In this document: piece after piece, positions 1-8,909 of the stretch
Layout: every line of letters begins with the position of its first letter
Position numbering within the stretch: position 1 is the stretch's first letter
DNA from: Streptomyces sp. HB132
Lineage (GTDB): Bacteria; Actinomycetota; Actinomycetes; Streptomycetales; Streptomycetaceae
DNA length: 64,000 nt
Assembly (NCBI RefSeq): GCF_016909575.1
Contig: NZ_JAFBGA010000004.1
Span: 248,001-312,000, forward strand
Direction: 5' to 3'
The notes under the pieces: generated by a model
Databases searched by the model: none
The model's input: only the letters and a program-made list of their open reading frames with translations
What the model was told of the DNA's origin: nothing
Position numbers and translations under genes: made by a program

Positions 1-875
1 CCGCCGACCTCGCGATCGAACTGGCGGGCTTCTTCGACATGCGCGGCTACTACGGGGACTGGCTGCGGACCCACCGGCTCGTGCTCGACGCCATGCCGCA
101 TCACGACGACGTCAGGGCGGCGGCCCTGCTGCGCAACCTCGGCCAGCTCCATCTCTACCAGGACCGGTACGCGGACGCGCTCGCCTCCTTCGACCGGGCC
201 AGGGCGCTCTTCGCCGAGCTCGGTCATCCGACGGGGGAGGCGGTCGCCGCGGTGGGATCCGGCTCGGTCCACCGCGTCATGGGCGATCTCGACACCGCGC
301 TCGGGACGTTCACCGCCGCGCTTCGGGACTTCACCGAGGTCGGCGACCGGCACGGCGAAGCGGTGGCACGCAACGCGATCGCATCCGTCTGGCTGGAACG
401 CAAGGACCCGGAGGCGGCGGCCGGCTGGCTGCGCGGGGCCCTGGAGCTGTCCCGGGCCGACGGGGACCGGCACCGCGAGGCTCAGGTGCGCCGCAGGGTC
501 GCCGTACTGCACGAACTGCGCGGCGAACCGCAGTCGGCGCGCGGCGAACTGGAGCGCGCCCTCGGCATCTTCGACGAGCTGGCCGACCTGCACTGCGCCG
601 CATACGTGCAGCAGAGCGTCGCCGAACTCTGCTTGCGGCAGGGCGACGCCGGTGAGGCGTCGGCCCTGTTGATCGGAGCACTCGCCGTGCAGCAGCAGCT
701 CGGGGACCGCCGGGCCGAGGCCCGGGTCGCCGGCCTCCTCGGCGAGTTGCACGACGCGACCGGCCGCAAGCAGACCGCGCGGCACTACTTCCACCGCTCC
801 CTCGCGACCTGGCGCCGCCTGGGCCTGCCCGACGAAGCCGGACTGGTGGACGGCAAACTCCGCTCGATGCGCTGA
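1..875 (+). CDS. TPR domain of a large regulator (C-terminal part only)
   Basis: The reading frame is open from the first base, so this is the 3' part of a longer gene; the first in-window ATG at 39 is internal. The protein is an all-helical array of about seven tetratricopeptide repeats, with recurring patterns such as LGDRRAEARVAGLLGELHDA and LHLYQDRYADALASFDRA. TPR tails of this kind close AfsR/SARP-type and other NB-ARC regulators of actinomycetes, where they relay a signal to the ATPase. The DNA-binding and nucleotide-binding parts would lie upstream of the window, so the exact class is inference. The gene ends at TGA 873-875, about 105 bases from the convergent M23 peptidase gene. Confidence 0.75.
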   Translation, partial: ADLAIELAGFFDMRGYYGDWLRTHRLVLDAMPHHDDVRAAALLRNLGQLHLYQDRYADALASFDRARALFAELGHPTGEAVAAVGSGSVHRVMGDLDTALGTFTAALRDFTEVGDRHGEAVARNAIASVWLERKDPEAAAGWLRGALELSRADGDRHREAQVRRRVAVLHELRGEPQSARGELERALGIFDELADLHCAAYVQQSVAELCLRQGDAGEASALLIGALAVQQQLGDRRAEARVAGLLGELHDATGRKQTARHYFHRSLATWRRLGLPDEAGLVDGKLRSMR

Positions 876-980
876 GCGGTGCCGACGGGGACGGGTGCGG
901 GTGCGACCGCCGTCGCACCCGCACCCGGCACGGGGGTCACCGGGCGCCGGTCGGTCCTCCCGCCGGCGCCCGGTGGTGGG

Positions 981-1556
981 TCAGCATCTGTTCTTGCTGA
1001 CCTGGTTGCGCTTGAGGTAGTCGCTCCACGTGACACCCTGGACGACCGCGACGACGACCGCCCCGTTGAGCTTCTGCTCGTAGTGCAGGTGCGGGGTGAT
1101 GTCGTAGAGGGCGGACGTGTTGCCGACCTCGCCGATCTTCTGTCCCACCTTCACCGTGTCGCCCGCTTTAACCGAGCGCGTCTTCAGATGGGCGTACCGC
1201 GTCTGCCAGCCACCCCCGTGACCGATGACTATCGTGTTCCCGTATCCGGCGCCGGTCGAGTAGTAGGAGTCGAGGACCGTGCCACCGGCACTCGCGAACA
1301 CCCGTCGACCCAGGTCGTCCGGGGTGCCGTTCGCGTCGTAGTGGTTCCAGTCGATCGAGTGCTTGGGGCTGTGCCCGGACCAGTTGCTGCCGAGCCACGT
1401 CTGGTTGCACTCGAAGGGCATCTTGAACGCGGGCCGCGCGGCGACGGCGGCTTCCGGCGAGTCCACGACCGGCGCCGCGGCGGCGACCGGAGCGGTGAGC
1501 ACGGCGGCCGCGAACGCGCTGGTGGTGATCAGCGACCGGCGGACATTCCTCTGCAT
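981..1556 (-). CDS. Secreted M23 family metallopeptidase
   Basis: 191 aa starting at ATG 1556, chosen over the upstream in-frame start because GGGGAGAACC sits just before it and a signal peptide follows at once: MQRNVRRSL, a hydrophobic stretch, then a cleavage region near AAAAPVVDS. The mature part carries the lysostaphin/M23 pattern: HSIDWNHYD (first His and Asp zinc ligands), a beta-rich middle with GNTIVIGHGGGWQTRYAHL, and HLHYEQ (HxH) near the C-terminus. M23 enzymes cut peptidoglycan cross-links or interpeptide bridges. The protein is short and has no LysM or SH3 cell-wall domain, so it is a bare catalytic domain. It is convergent with the regulator upstream and apparently monocistronic. 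Confidence 0.85.
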   Translation of the reverse strand: MQRNVRRSLITTSAFAAAVLTAPVAAAAPVVDSPEAAVAARPAFKMPFECNQTWLGSNWSGHSPKHSIDWNHYDANGTPDDLGRRVFASAGGTVLDSYYSTGAGYGNTIVIGHGGGWQTRYAHLKTRSVKAGDTVKVGQKIGEVGNTSALYDITPHLHYEQKLNGAVVVAVVQGVTWSDYLKRNQVSKNRC

Positions 1557-1731
1557 GGTTCTCCCCTTGTCGTCGGGTGACACGGGGATTCAAGGGGGCG
1601 GGCATACACGGCGGATACATTCCGCCCGCCGACCCGCACACCTGCGCCTCGACGAACACCCTCCGGGACCTGACGGCCGGGGATCGACCGGAGCGCCCCC
1701 GCCATCGGGAAGGCGGCGGGGGAGCAGGGGG

Positions 1732-2142
1732 TCAGGAGTCGATCACGGCGGCGACACCTTCGATCTCCACCAGTTGGTCGGCGTATCCGAGGACGGTGAC
1801 GCCGAGCAACGTGCTCGGGACGTCGTGGTCGCCGAACGCGTCCCGGACCACCTCCCAGGCGGTCACCAGGTCCTCCTGCCGCGCGGAGGCCACCAGTACG
1901 CGCGTGCTCACGACGTCCTGCAGGCCGGCCCCCGCCGCGGCGAGCGCGATCCGCATGTTCTCGAGAGCCTTCGCCGCCTGGCCGGCGTAGTCACCGACGG
2001 CCGCCGTGGACCCGTCCTCGTTCAGCGGGCACGCCCCGGCGAGGAAGACCAACCGGGCCTCGGCGGGGGCGGTGGCCGCGTAGGCGTACTCGGCCACGTC
2101 GGACAGGGCGGTGGAACGGATGAGTGTGACGGCACGGGGCAT
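1732..2142 (-). CDS. RidA/YjgF family protein
   Basis: 136 aa from ATG 2142 with GAGGAC upstream; the longer in-frame start at 2223 adds residues unlike the family. The RidA fold is recognisable from VFLAGACPLNEDG, the DYAGQAAKALENMRIALAAAGAGLQDVVSTRVLV core, and the C-terminal LLGVTVLGYADQLVEIEGVAAV. Classical RidA hydrolyses reactive enamine/imine intermediates and uses a conserved Arg; here TRVLV holds the equivalent Arg. The STLLGV stretch suggests a Rid subfamily member rather than the archetype. A second RidA-type gene lies at 49193-49600. It stands alone and its substrate cannot be told from context. Confidence 0.85.
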   Translation of the reverse strand: MPRAVTLIRSTALSDVAEYAYAATAPAEARLVFLAGACPLNEDGSTAAVGDYAGQAAKALENMRIALAAAGAGLQDVVSTRVLVASARQEDLVTAWEVVRDAFGDHDVPSTLLGVTVLGYADQLVEIEGVAAVIDS

Positions 2143-2245
2143 GGCATCCAAGTCCTCACGGCTGGGTGGGAACTCGATTCCTAGCAGAGTGCCGCAACGG
2201 TTTCCCCTCATTTCCCCGCCCACCGCGAATGACTAGGCTGCCGGG

Positions 2246-2722
2246 ATGGGGGACATGTACGCGCTCGACCTCGCTCTGAACCTTCGTGCCACGACACCCG
2301 GCGCTGTCGTGGACGAGCTGGGACGTCATCTCGGCGTCGCTACCGGTACGGGCGCCGGGCTGCCGGAGGGGACGGCGGGCGTCGAGACGGGAGAACCGAC
2401 CGAACCGGCCGACGTGTTCCCCCTCCTCGCCGAGCGCGGACCGGCGGCGCGCATCGGAGGCCTGCTGGTGGGCGAGCTGCACCGAACAGCCCACGGATGG
2501 GCTCTCACCGCGCGCCAGGAAGTGCACGCAGAATCTCTCCCCGACCTGGACCCGCTCCTCGCGCGGCTGGCACAGCACTCCAGCTCCGAGGGCGTCATCG
2601 GGCAGATCCGCTTCTACGAGGACCACGTACCGGACCTGCTGATCAGTGAGGCGGGGACTCTGTTCCGGATGTCCCTCAAGCCTGACGGGAGCGGCGCCGC
2701 CCGGGCGTATCCGCCCCTGTAG
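2246..2722 (+). CDS. Uncharacterised 158-aa protein
   Basis: The frame shows strong high-GC third-position bias through its length, opening with MGDMYALDLALNL and closing with a beta-like LISEAGTLFRMSLKPDGSG. No signal peptide, membrane segment or catalytic motif is visible. It looks like a small cytosolic alpha/beta protein of a Streptomyces-restricted family that I cannot name. The start could be ATG 2246 or 2255; no strong ribosome binding site decides. It is divergent from the RidA gene with about 100 bases between them. Confidence 0.6.
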   Translation: MGDMYALDLALNLRATTPGAVVDELGRHLGVATGTGAGLPEGTAGVETGEPTEPADVFPLLAERGPAARIGGLLVGELHRTAHGWALTARQEVHAESLPDLDPLLARLAQHSSSEGVIGQIRFYEDHVPDLLISEAGTLFRMSLKPDGSGAARAYPPL

Positions 2723-3170
2723 GTACGAGGGTTGCCCCCGGCCCGGCCAAGCGCGGTGCCCGGCCGGCCGACCCGGGGCACAGAGGGTCGTGGCCGTGAA
2801 TCCCGTGCCCGTGACGGCCCGGGTGGCCGGGAACAGACGTCGACATGGGCGACTCCTCAGGTCGGGCGTGCTGGTGTGGCCGGGCGTGTGCCGGCGCCCG
2901 CGGCTCACCTTCCCCCAGGAGCGGAAACGGGACGCCCGACGTCGTGGTCCACGGTGAACGCCCGGTGAGCGGCCCTTCATGGCGGCCGACGTCGCCGGGC
3001 ACCGAACATCCAGTGGACGCGAACTCTGTTGATCGGATTAGATGAGCGGCCGGTCTTGTCAACGCGACGCGCGCACAGGACCGCGGCTGCACGGGGGCAA
3101 CAGTCAGTGGCGTGAAAGAGCCCTCCGCTCAGGCCGCATCGTCCCCATCTGGAACTGGAGAAACATCCCC
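2723..3170. other. Gene-poor interval, no supported gene
   Basis: Several short frames exist on both strands but none has a ribosome binding site, consistent codon bias or family resemblance. The interval must hold the promoter of the RDD gene; a TTAGAT that could serve as a -10 hexamer lies at 3038-3043, but I see no matching -35. Confidence 0.4.
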
Positions 3171-3761
3171 ATGAGCTTCGGCGATCCCAACAACCCGTAC
3201 AGCCAGCAGCCTCCGCAAGGTCAGCCCGGGTACCCGCAGCAGGCGCCGCAGGGCGTGCCCCCTCAGTACGGCCATCCGCAGCAGCAGTACGGGGCCTACC
3301 CGCCGGCCGGGATGCCCGGCATGCCGGGGGCAGGGCTGCCGCCGCTGGCCCACTGGGGGCAGCGCGTCGGCGGGTACCTGCTCGACATGCTGATCATCGT
3401 CGGCCCGATGTACGCGCTCGGCTTCATCGACCTCGCCGGCAGCGACGACCCGGCGAACGCCGAGCCCGGGCCCTTCTTCCTGATCGGCGTGATCTACACC
3501 ATCGGCATGGCCATCTACCAGCTCTACCTGGAGGGCAAGACCGGTCAGTCGATCGGCAAGAAGGTCGTCGGCATCAGCGTGCACAAGGAGGCCGACGGCC
3601 GGACGCTGGGCTTCGGCATGGCGCTCGTCCGTAAGCTCGCTCACCTCCTGGACAGCGTCGCCTGCTACATCGGATGGCTGTGGCCGCTGTGGGACGAGAA
3701 GAAGCAGACCTTCGCCGACAAGGTGTGCAGCACCGTCGTCATCAAGGTCAACAAGGGCTGA
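3171..3761 (+). CDS. RDD family membrane protein
   Basis: 196 aa from ATG 3171, chosen because GGAG precedes it and the product then begins with a Pro/Gln/Gly-rich tail typical of actinobacterial RDD proteins (repeats of PQQ, PGYPQQ, residues 1-55). The RDD domain follows: WGQRVGGYLLDMLII starts the first membrane helix with the Arg and Asp that name the family, a second helix near FFLIGVIYTIGMAIYQLYL, then GKTGQSIGKKVVGISV, and a last helix with the second Asp (HLLDSVACYIGWLWPLWDEK). The role of RDD proteins is poorly known; some have been linked to ion transport or envelope stress. Monocistronic. Confidence 0.88.
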   Translation: MSFGDPNNPYSQQPPQGQPGYPQQAPQGVPPQYGHPQQQYGAYPPAGMPGMPGAGLPPLAHWGQRVGGYLLDMLIIVGPMYALGFIDLAGSDDPANAEPGPFFLIGVIYTIGMAIYQLYLEGKTGQSIGKKVVGISVHKEADGRTLGFGMALVRKLAHLLDSVACYIGWLWPLWDEKKQTFADKVCSTVVIKVNKG

Positions 3762-3963
3762 ACCGCGCCCCCGGGGCCGGTCGGCGGGAGCCCGGGGACA
3801 CGTATCACCGTAGGCCTGTGGCCCGGAGGCGGGCGGGTACCGGCTGACAGCCGGGCCCGGCCCGTCGGCCGGCCCGAGGATCATGCCACCTGAGTACCTT
3901 CCGCTCGACGCTCTGAGTACGCCGACCGGTGTGGCGCTCCGGGATCGGGCGTTGGATCGAGGC

Positions 3964-4299
3964 ATGAAGGAAACAGCGCCACTGCCCGAGCCCGTGACCG
4001 CAGAGGCCACGGATCGCACCCGCTTCCGGTCCATCCTGTCCGCCGTCCTCTTCCTGCCCGCGGCACTGGTGGTCGGGGTGCTGACCCTTTCCTCCGAAAC
4101 GGCCGGCCGCTGTCTGACCTACGGCGAGGCGTGCGGCTCACCGCTTCCCGGATGGCTGTTCACGTGCGGCATCAGTCTGGGTGCCGTTGCCTGTGTCGTC
4201 GTGCTGGTGGCGTTGGAGGCGCGGGTGCGCCGAATCGCGCTCGCCGTGCAGCTCCTTGCGGAAGTGACGGCGCTGACGGTGATCCTCAGCCATTCGTGA
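3964..4299 (+). CDS. Small integral membrane protein
   Basis: 111 aa from ATG 3964 (MKETAPLPE), preferred over 3883 since the earlier stretch has no ribosome binding site and poor codon bias. Three hydrophobic helices are visible: SILSAVLFLPAALVVGVL, GWLFTCGISLGAVACVVVLV and IALAVQLLAEVTALTVIL, with a short Cys-containing loop between the first two (RCLTYGEACG) that may be disulphide-bonded outside. Function unknown. It is convergent with the membrane protein gene at 4504. Confidence 0.6.
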   Translation: MKETAPLPEPVTAEATDRTRFRSILSAVLFLPAALVVGVLTLSSETAGRCLTYGEACGSPLPGWLFTCGISLGAVACVVVLVALEARVRRIALAVQLLAEVTALTVILSHS

Positions 4300-4503
4300 G
4301 TCGTCGGCCGCCCTCTCGGTGTGCGCGCCGGAACGGCTGGCCGCCGGGGGCTCTGTGGCGACTCCGAGCAGTCCGCCTGGCGGCGGTCCTGCACCCCCGG
4401 CCTTCATGCCCATGTCCGTGGCCACGGAGGCCGGGTGTCGTTCATCGCGGGAGACCACGGGCACCGTCCGGGCCCGACGGGCCCGTGGCGCGCGGGGCCT
4501 GGG

Positions 4504-5064
4504 TCACGCCTTCGTGCGGGTGCGTCCCAGACGGAGGGCGGACACGAGGAAGAAGACGCCGCCGAGGAAGGCGTAGCCGGCCAAACTGCTCAGGGAGGCT
4601 CCGTCCTTGCCCGCCTGGGCGGCGAACGAGGCGCCGGCGAGGGTGGAGATGAAGCCGCTGGCGATCATCGCCCACTGACCGCCGAGCCGGCGCCGGGCGG
4701 CGCCGACGACGAGCTGGACGATGCCCGCGGTGACGGCCCAGGCGCCCCAGACCCGCAGGACGGCGGGGATGCCGGATGTGGCGGCGAAGGCCAGACCGGC
4801 GGCGGTGAGGGCGCTGAGCGCGACGTTCACGTACAGGCCGCGCACCGCTTGGCCGTTCACCCGGGCGGACCTGATGTCGATGATCGCGCACGCCAGGTCG
4901 AACAAGGGGTAGATCACCAGCAACGTGGCGGTGGGCGCGCCCAGGGTGTCGGCGGTCGTGAACAGAACGGCGGCCCACACCGCGGCGAACGCGAAGCGCA
5001 GGAAGTACAGCTTGCGCAGGGCGGCGGGAACGCTGACAGGGGCGGTTCCGACGAGAGTGTCCAC
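4504..5064 (-). CDS. Multi-pass membrane protein under TetR control
   Basis: 186 aa from GTG 5064, with AAAGGAAC upstream; the frame continues to 5427 but that part crosses the operator region and has no coding character. The product is almost wholly hydrophobic, with about six helices (for example FAFAAVWAAVLFTTADTLG, GLYVNVALSALTAAGLAFAA, AGYAFLGGVFFLVSALRLG) and short charged turns such as IDIRSARVNG. The layout is like DUF308/HdeD-type or small Streptomyces integral proteins; I cannot assign a substrate. It is transcribed away from the TetR gene across a perfect inverted repeat, so it is the likely target of that repressor. Confidence 0.7.
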   Translation of the reverse strand: MDTLVGTAPVSVPAALRKLYFLRFAFAAVWAAVLFTTADTLGAPTATLLVIYPLFDLACAIIDIRSARVNGQAVRGLYVNVALSALTAAGLAFAATSGIPAVLRVWGAWAVTAGIVQLVVGAARRRLGGQWAMIASGFISTLAGASFAAQAGKDGASLSSLAGYAFLGGVFFLVSALRLGRTRTKA

Positions 5065-5274
5065 GGAAGTTCCTTTCGGGCGGAGCGTGTTGAAGTCGGT
5101 CGGCTGGGTCGTGCGGGGCTCGCACCGCTTGCTCGGCCGGACGCGTAGCCGTGCCGGAGCGACCGGCCACCACGGGGTGGGGCATCGGCCTGTTCGGTGT
5201 GTGCGCTGATCCCGACGCTCGTGCAGCGCTCGCAGCCGGGCGTGGGCTGCACGGGCATCGGCAGGACGAGACCT

Positions 5275-5348
5275 GAGGGAGAACGTTCGGTCTCGTGCTG
5301 TATTCAAAGGGGCGCGATCGGCGCTGTCAAGACCGAACGTTCTCCCTC
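5275..5348. promoter_or_regulatory. Divergent TetR operator: perfect 19-bp inverted repeat
   Basis: GAGGGAGAACGTTCGGTCT at 5275-5293 is repeated as its exact reverse complement at 5330-5348, with 36 bases between. Each arm contains the palindrome GAACGTTC, so each could hold one TetR dimer. On the minus strand TTGACA (5330-5325), a 17-base spacer and TTGAAT (5307-5302) form a fair promoter for the membrane protein gene; the right arm starts on its -35 box and the left arm lies just past its start point. The TetR gene begins 23 bases beyond the right arm, so autoregulation is likely. Confidence 0.8.
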
Positions 5349-5371
5349 GTCGGTGAGGTAGTCTGATTCTC

Positions 5372-5953
5372 ATGAGTGAGGGCACGGGAGGCAGCAGGTC
5401 GGCTGCGCGAGCGCGACTGCTCGGCACGGCGGCCGAACTCTTCTACGCGGAGGGGATCCACTCCGTCGGCGTCGACCGGATCATCGCGGAGGCGCAGGTG
5501 ACCCGCGCCACGCTGTACCGGCATTTCGCGGGCAAGGAAGAGCTCGTCCTCGCTTACCTCGACCAGGCCGACCGGGGACTCCGGGCGGGGGCCGATGCGG
5601 CCCGGGCAGGCGAGTCGTCCTCGGTCGAAGAGGTCCGCGCGGTCGGTCGGTTCATCACCGAAGGCATTCAGAGCACCGGGTTCCGCGGCTGTGCCTTCCT
5701 CAACGCGGCAGCCGAATACCCCGACCCCGCCCACCCCATTCACCGAGCGGTCCTGGCCCACCGCCAGTGGTTCCTGGACACCGTCACCGAGCTGCTGGGG
5801 CGGGTCGGCGACGCTCCGGCCGCCGAAGCCGGGCGGCACTTCGTCATGCTCCGGGACGGCGCCATGGCCGCGGGCTGCCTCTTCGACCCGAAACTGATCT
5901 CCGAGACCTTCCTGCTGGGCGTCGAAGGAATTCTGCGAGCACGCGGCGCCTGA
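5372..5953 (+). CDS. TetR/AcrR family transcriptional repressor
   Basis: 193 aa from ATG 5372 with GGTGAGG upstream. The N-terminal helix-turn-helix is clear: RARLLGTAAELFYAEGIHSVG followed by ATLYRHFAGKEELVLAYLDQ at about residues 45-65. The C-terminal half is helical ligand-binding/dimerisation sequence with GFRGCAFLNAAAEYPDPAHP, a stretch typical of the TetR group that controls small redox or efflux genes. It lies back to back with the membrane protein gene at 4504-5064 and most likely represses that gene and itself through the 5275-5348 repeat. The ligand is unknown. Confidence 0.9.
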   Translation: MSEGTGGSRSAARARLLGTAAELFYAEGIHSVGVDRIIAEAQVTRATLYRHFAGKEELVLAYLDQADRGLRAGADAARAGESSSVEEVRAVGRFITEGIQSTGFRGCAFLNAAAEYPDPAHPIHRAVLAHRQWFLDTVTELLGRVGDAPAAEAGRHFVMLRDGAMAAGCLFDPKLISETFLLGVEGILRARGA

Positions 5954-6536
5954 GCCGGCCCGGGTGTGTGCCGCCAAGTTGCTCTATCTTTCACGCCGTT
6001 GACTCACGGATTCCGGACTCCGGACCCGCGCCTCGCAGGCGGAAGTCGGTAAGGCCGCGCAGTCGACCCGGACATGCGTGCCGCAACGCTTCCCGAGACG
6101 AGCACGACCGTGCCACCGACCGAGCTGCGGCCGATCTCTGCTCGGGCGCCGAGCGTAGCTCCCTGTTCCGCGGCGACGGAGGCGCGGTGTTGACCGCAGA
6201 GGCCATCGGAATCGGCTGAGAAGCGACCCCGAGGTGTACGCGACTGCGCTAACCGGGAATGGTGGCCGGTTTGGTTCGAAAGTTGATTCCGAATGTGAAA
6301 GCCGGAGCGAGAGTCGTTCCATGGCTGTTATTCAGGTCTGCCCACCGTTCAGGTGTTCGCGAGTCAGGCGGCGACGGTGAGCGGACGCCCTTGAGGTGCA
6401 TGAATCGTTAATCTGTTCTGCTGTCAATGCGTTGCTGACTATGGCTCGTTGGGTCTCGCTGAAGCTGCGCGGACTGTCCCCGGGAAACGTCGAGTCCATT
6501 ACCTTGCTGTTCCCGAAGACTATGAATGGGGCTCAG
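5954..6536. other. Gene-poor interval of lower GC
   Basis: No frame here has convincing coding bias. Base composition is visibly less GC-rich than the flanks, especially 6240-6530, and in-frame sequence upstream of the small gene at 6537 has no codon bias. I see no tRNA, repeat or insertion-sequence end. Confidence 0.4.
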
Positions 6537-6743
6537 ATGGCGAAGTGGCAGAGGTACGACGGGCCCGAGGACTGGGAGATCGCCAACGCTGTCGAAGACG
6601 GCGTGCGACGGGCTCATAATCTGCCTCCTCGGAAAAGCGAGTTTCCGGGATGCCTGAAGATGGGCGCCATCGGGTGTGGCGTGATCACTCTGTTGTGGAT
6701 CGTGGGGAGCACGGCCTTCTTCATTGCCTTCGGTCCCAAGTGA
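6537..6743 (+). CDS. Small single-span membrane protein
   Basis: 68 aa from ATG 6537 (MAKWQRYDGPEDWEIANAV). The frame is open further upstream, but codon bias only begins around here. A soluble acidic N-terminal half is followed by one transmembrane helix, MGAIGCGVITLLWIVGSTAF, ending FFIAFGPK. GGGG just before the ATG may serve as a weak ribosome binding site. No family recognised. It stands alone in a gene-poor, lower-GC stretch, so it may be a recent or fast-evolving gene. Confidence 0.45.
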   Translation: MAKWQRYDGPEDWEIANAVEDGVRRAHNLPPRKSEFPGCLKMGAIGCGVITLLWIVGSTAFFIAFGPK

Positions 6744-7291
6744 TGCGGCTTCAGGAGCGCCTGTTCCCCGCCCCCGCCGCCCCCGCGCGAGGTTTTGTGC
6801 CGAACTCCTCGACTCGCACATCGAGCACGAAGAGCCGGGAACGGCGATCATCGCCGCCTCCGACCGTTCTCCGTGTTCCAGCAGGCGGATGGCCGGCGGG
6901 CTCCGGTGTGACCACCGGTCGACGGCTTCCAGGTCGGGTACCTGGACTCAGGGGCCGCCGAGGTGGTCGCCCTCTCCCGGCAGCCTTCTTGGTACGCCTC
7001 GGACCGCCGCCCTGCAGGAATCTCGCACCACACAACCGATGACCCGACACATCAGCTGTCAGGCGCAGGGCCCGACATCACTCGATCGAGTTCAGCGGTC
7101 CGACGCGCGTCGCGCTCGTTGAACCCCGAACAGTGGAGCGTCGCCCATTCTGCGTCGGCGTACCCCTGCCGACTTCAGCAGCTGACTGCCGTAACCCGTG
7201 CCGGCGTCGTCCGTCGCCCCGGCGGTGGCGTCTGCCGTGGTCGTCCCGAACGTGGGGCACGGGTCGCCGGACATGCCGGTGGGGGCGGGAT
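6744..7291. other. Gene-poor interval, no supported gene
   Basis: Frames on both strands are open but have irregular codon use and no recognisable protein. I find no inverted or direct repeat of note. The interval follows the small membrane protein gene and the 3' end of the PucR gene. Confidence 0.4.
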
Positions 7292-8785
7292 TCAGGGACC
7301 GGCCGGCGCGCGGTCGCGCAGCGCGAACCACAGCTCCGTCCGCACGTCCATGTCGTCCAGGTCCGCGTCCAGCAGCGCCGCGCACCGGGCGATGCGCTGG
7401 CGGACCGTGTTGCGGTGGATCCGCAGGGCCACCGCTGTGCGGTCCCAGTTGCCGTGGAGGCCCAGCCAACACCGCAGGGTTTCGGCCAGGGGTTCGGTGA
7501 GGGGGGCCAGCAGGGTGCGGGCGTGGGCCTCGGCGCGGTCGGCAGGGATCAGGTCGGCCAGGCCTCCGGCGCCGGGTCGGTGCGTGGCCAGAGGGGTGCG
7601 GGTCGCCTCGGCGTGGCCGAGGGCGCGGGATGCCTGGCCCTCGGCGTCGGGCAGGGCGGTCACCGGGACGGATCCGGAGACGCCGAGGGTCCAGCCGGGC
7701 TGCGGGGCCACCGCCTCGTGAGGGCCGGGGAGCAGGATGCGTACGGTCTCGCGGTCCACGTCCGTCAGGGCCGAGCCCAGTGCCGCGCCGAGTGCCCCGG
7801 CGTTCAGCGGGTCGGCCGGGGCGCCGTCGGCGCGGCGGGCGTGCACCACCGTCCAGGGGTCGCCGTCGCCCAGCAGCGGGGCCACGTCCTCGGGGGCCGC
7901 GCCCAGCAGGAGCCGCACGAGTGCCGCCGAGCGGCCCGCCGTGTCGGCGCCCTGGTGCGGGGCGGTGAGCAGGGAGAGCAGCACGACGGCGATCCCGGCC
8001 ACGGTGTGGTCACCGGTGTCGCGGCGGGGTGTCGCCAGGGCGAGGGCCATCCCCTGCCCGCCGCCGAGCGCGTACGCGAACAGATGGGTGCCGTCCCGGG
8101 TGTCGGTGGCCGACGACGGGCTCGGCGTCCGGCCGGGCACCGGGCCCGTGCCGGCCGTGGGCGCGGCTGGGGCCACCACCCGGGCCAGCCGTGCCAGTGC
8201 CGTCCGCACGTCCGGTGCCGGACGCCCGCCCGCCGTGTGCAGCACCCCGCCGTCCGCCGTGAGGAGCGCGACCCGGCCGTCCAGCTGTACGGCGAGCTGG
8301 CGCAGCACCGCGGGCACCGGGTCGGGGCGGGCCGCCGCCGTCGCCAGGGCCTGCTGGGCGCGGGTCACCCTGCGCAGCTCACGGTGCCGCGCCTGCGCCA
8401 TCAGCTGCCACACGGCCCGGGCGATCGCGGTGAAGCGGGTCCCGGGGGGCACCTCCACCAGGGGCAGCCCGTGCCGGTCGCACGCCTCCACCAGGTCGGA
8501 CGGCACCGTGTCGTGCACCGGCGCCAACCCGAAGCCGAGCGCCGCGGCCCCCGCCTGCACGAGCCGGGCCACATAGGTGTCCGCGTCCGTGCGCTGCACC
8601 CCGGCGGTCAGCAGCAGCTCACCGCCGAGCAGATACGGATACGGGTCGGCCATCTCCGAGGTGTGCACCCACAGCAGGTCCGCCTGCTCCGGCCCCGCGA
8701 TACGGCGCAGCCCGAGCTCCTCCCTGCCGAGCAGTTCGGTCAGGGGGATGGGAGGGGCGGGAGGCCCGGCGGGGGAGTCCGGCAT
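7292..8785 (-). CDS. PucR family transcriptional regulator
   Basis: 497 aa from ATG 8785; the upstream in-frame ATG at 8911 overlaps the divergent transporter gene and is rejected. The N-terminal PucR sensing domain is visible (IPLTELLGREELGLRRIAG, LLGGELLLTAGV, GLPLVEVPPGTRF), and the C-terminus holds the family helix-turn-helix: LAETLRCWLGLHGNWDRTAV then ALRIHRNTVRQRIARCAALL. PucR proteins activate or repress purine and nitrogen catabolic operons in response to a metabolite. It diverges from a transporter, ureohydrolase and decarboxylase operon, which it very probably controls. Confidence 0.9.
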   Translation of the reverse strand: MPDSPAGPPAPPIPLTELLGREELGLRRIAGPEQADLLWVHTSEMADPYPYLLGGELLLTAGVQRTDADTYVARLVQAGAAALGFGLAPVHDTVPSDLVEACDRHGLPLVEVPPGTRFTAIARAVWQLMAQARHRELRRVTRAQQALATAAARPDPVPAVLRQLAVQLDGRVALLTADGGVLHTAGGRPAPDVRTALARLARVVAPAAPTAGTGPVPGRTPSPSSATDTRDGTHLFAYALGGGQGMALALATPRRDTGDHTVAGIAVVLLSLLTAPHQGADTAGRSAALVRLLLGAAPEDVAPLLGDGDPWTVVHARRADGAPADPLNAGALGAALGSALTDVDRETVRILLPGPHEAVAPQPGWTLGVSGSVPVTALPDAEGQASRALGHAEATRTPLATHRPGAGGLADLIPADRAEAHARTLLAPLTEPLAETLRCWLGLHGNWDRTAVALRIHRNTVRQRIARCAALLDADLDDMDVRTELWFALRDRAPAGP

Positions 8786-8791
8786 GGACGA

Positions 8792-8819
8792 TCCATCCAC
8801 TCGATGGGGTAAGGATGGA
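8792..8819. promoter_or_regulatory. Candidate PucR operator (inverted repeat)
   Basis: TCCATCC at 8792-8798 is repeated in reverse complement as GGATGGA at 8813-8819 with 14 bases between. It lies 7 bases upstream of the PucR start codon and about 90 bases before the transporter gene, in the only shared promoter region. Assignment to PucR is by position alone. Confidence 0.4.
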
Positions 8820-8909
8820 GGAAACGTACACTTCAGCGTCGGCTTTCGGCCACCTACCGTCTTCCTCACCACACCCCACCCTGAGTGCGAACGAGACGGA
8901 GGAAAGCCC

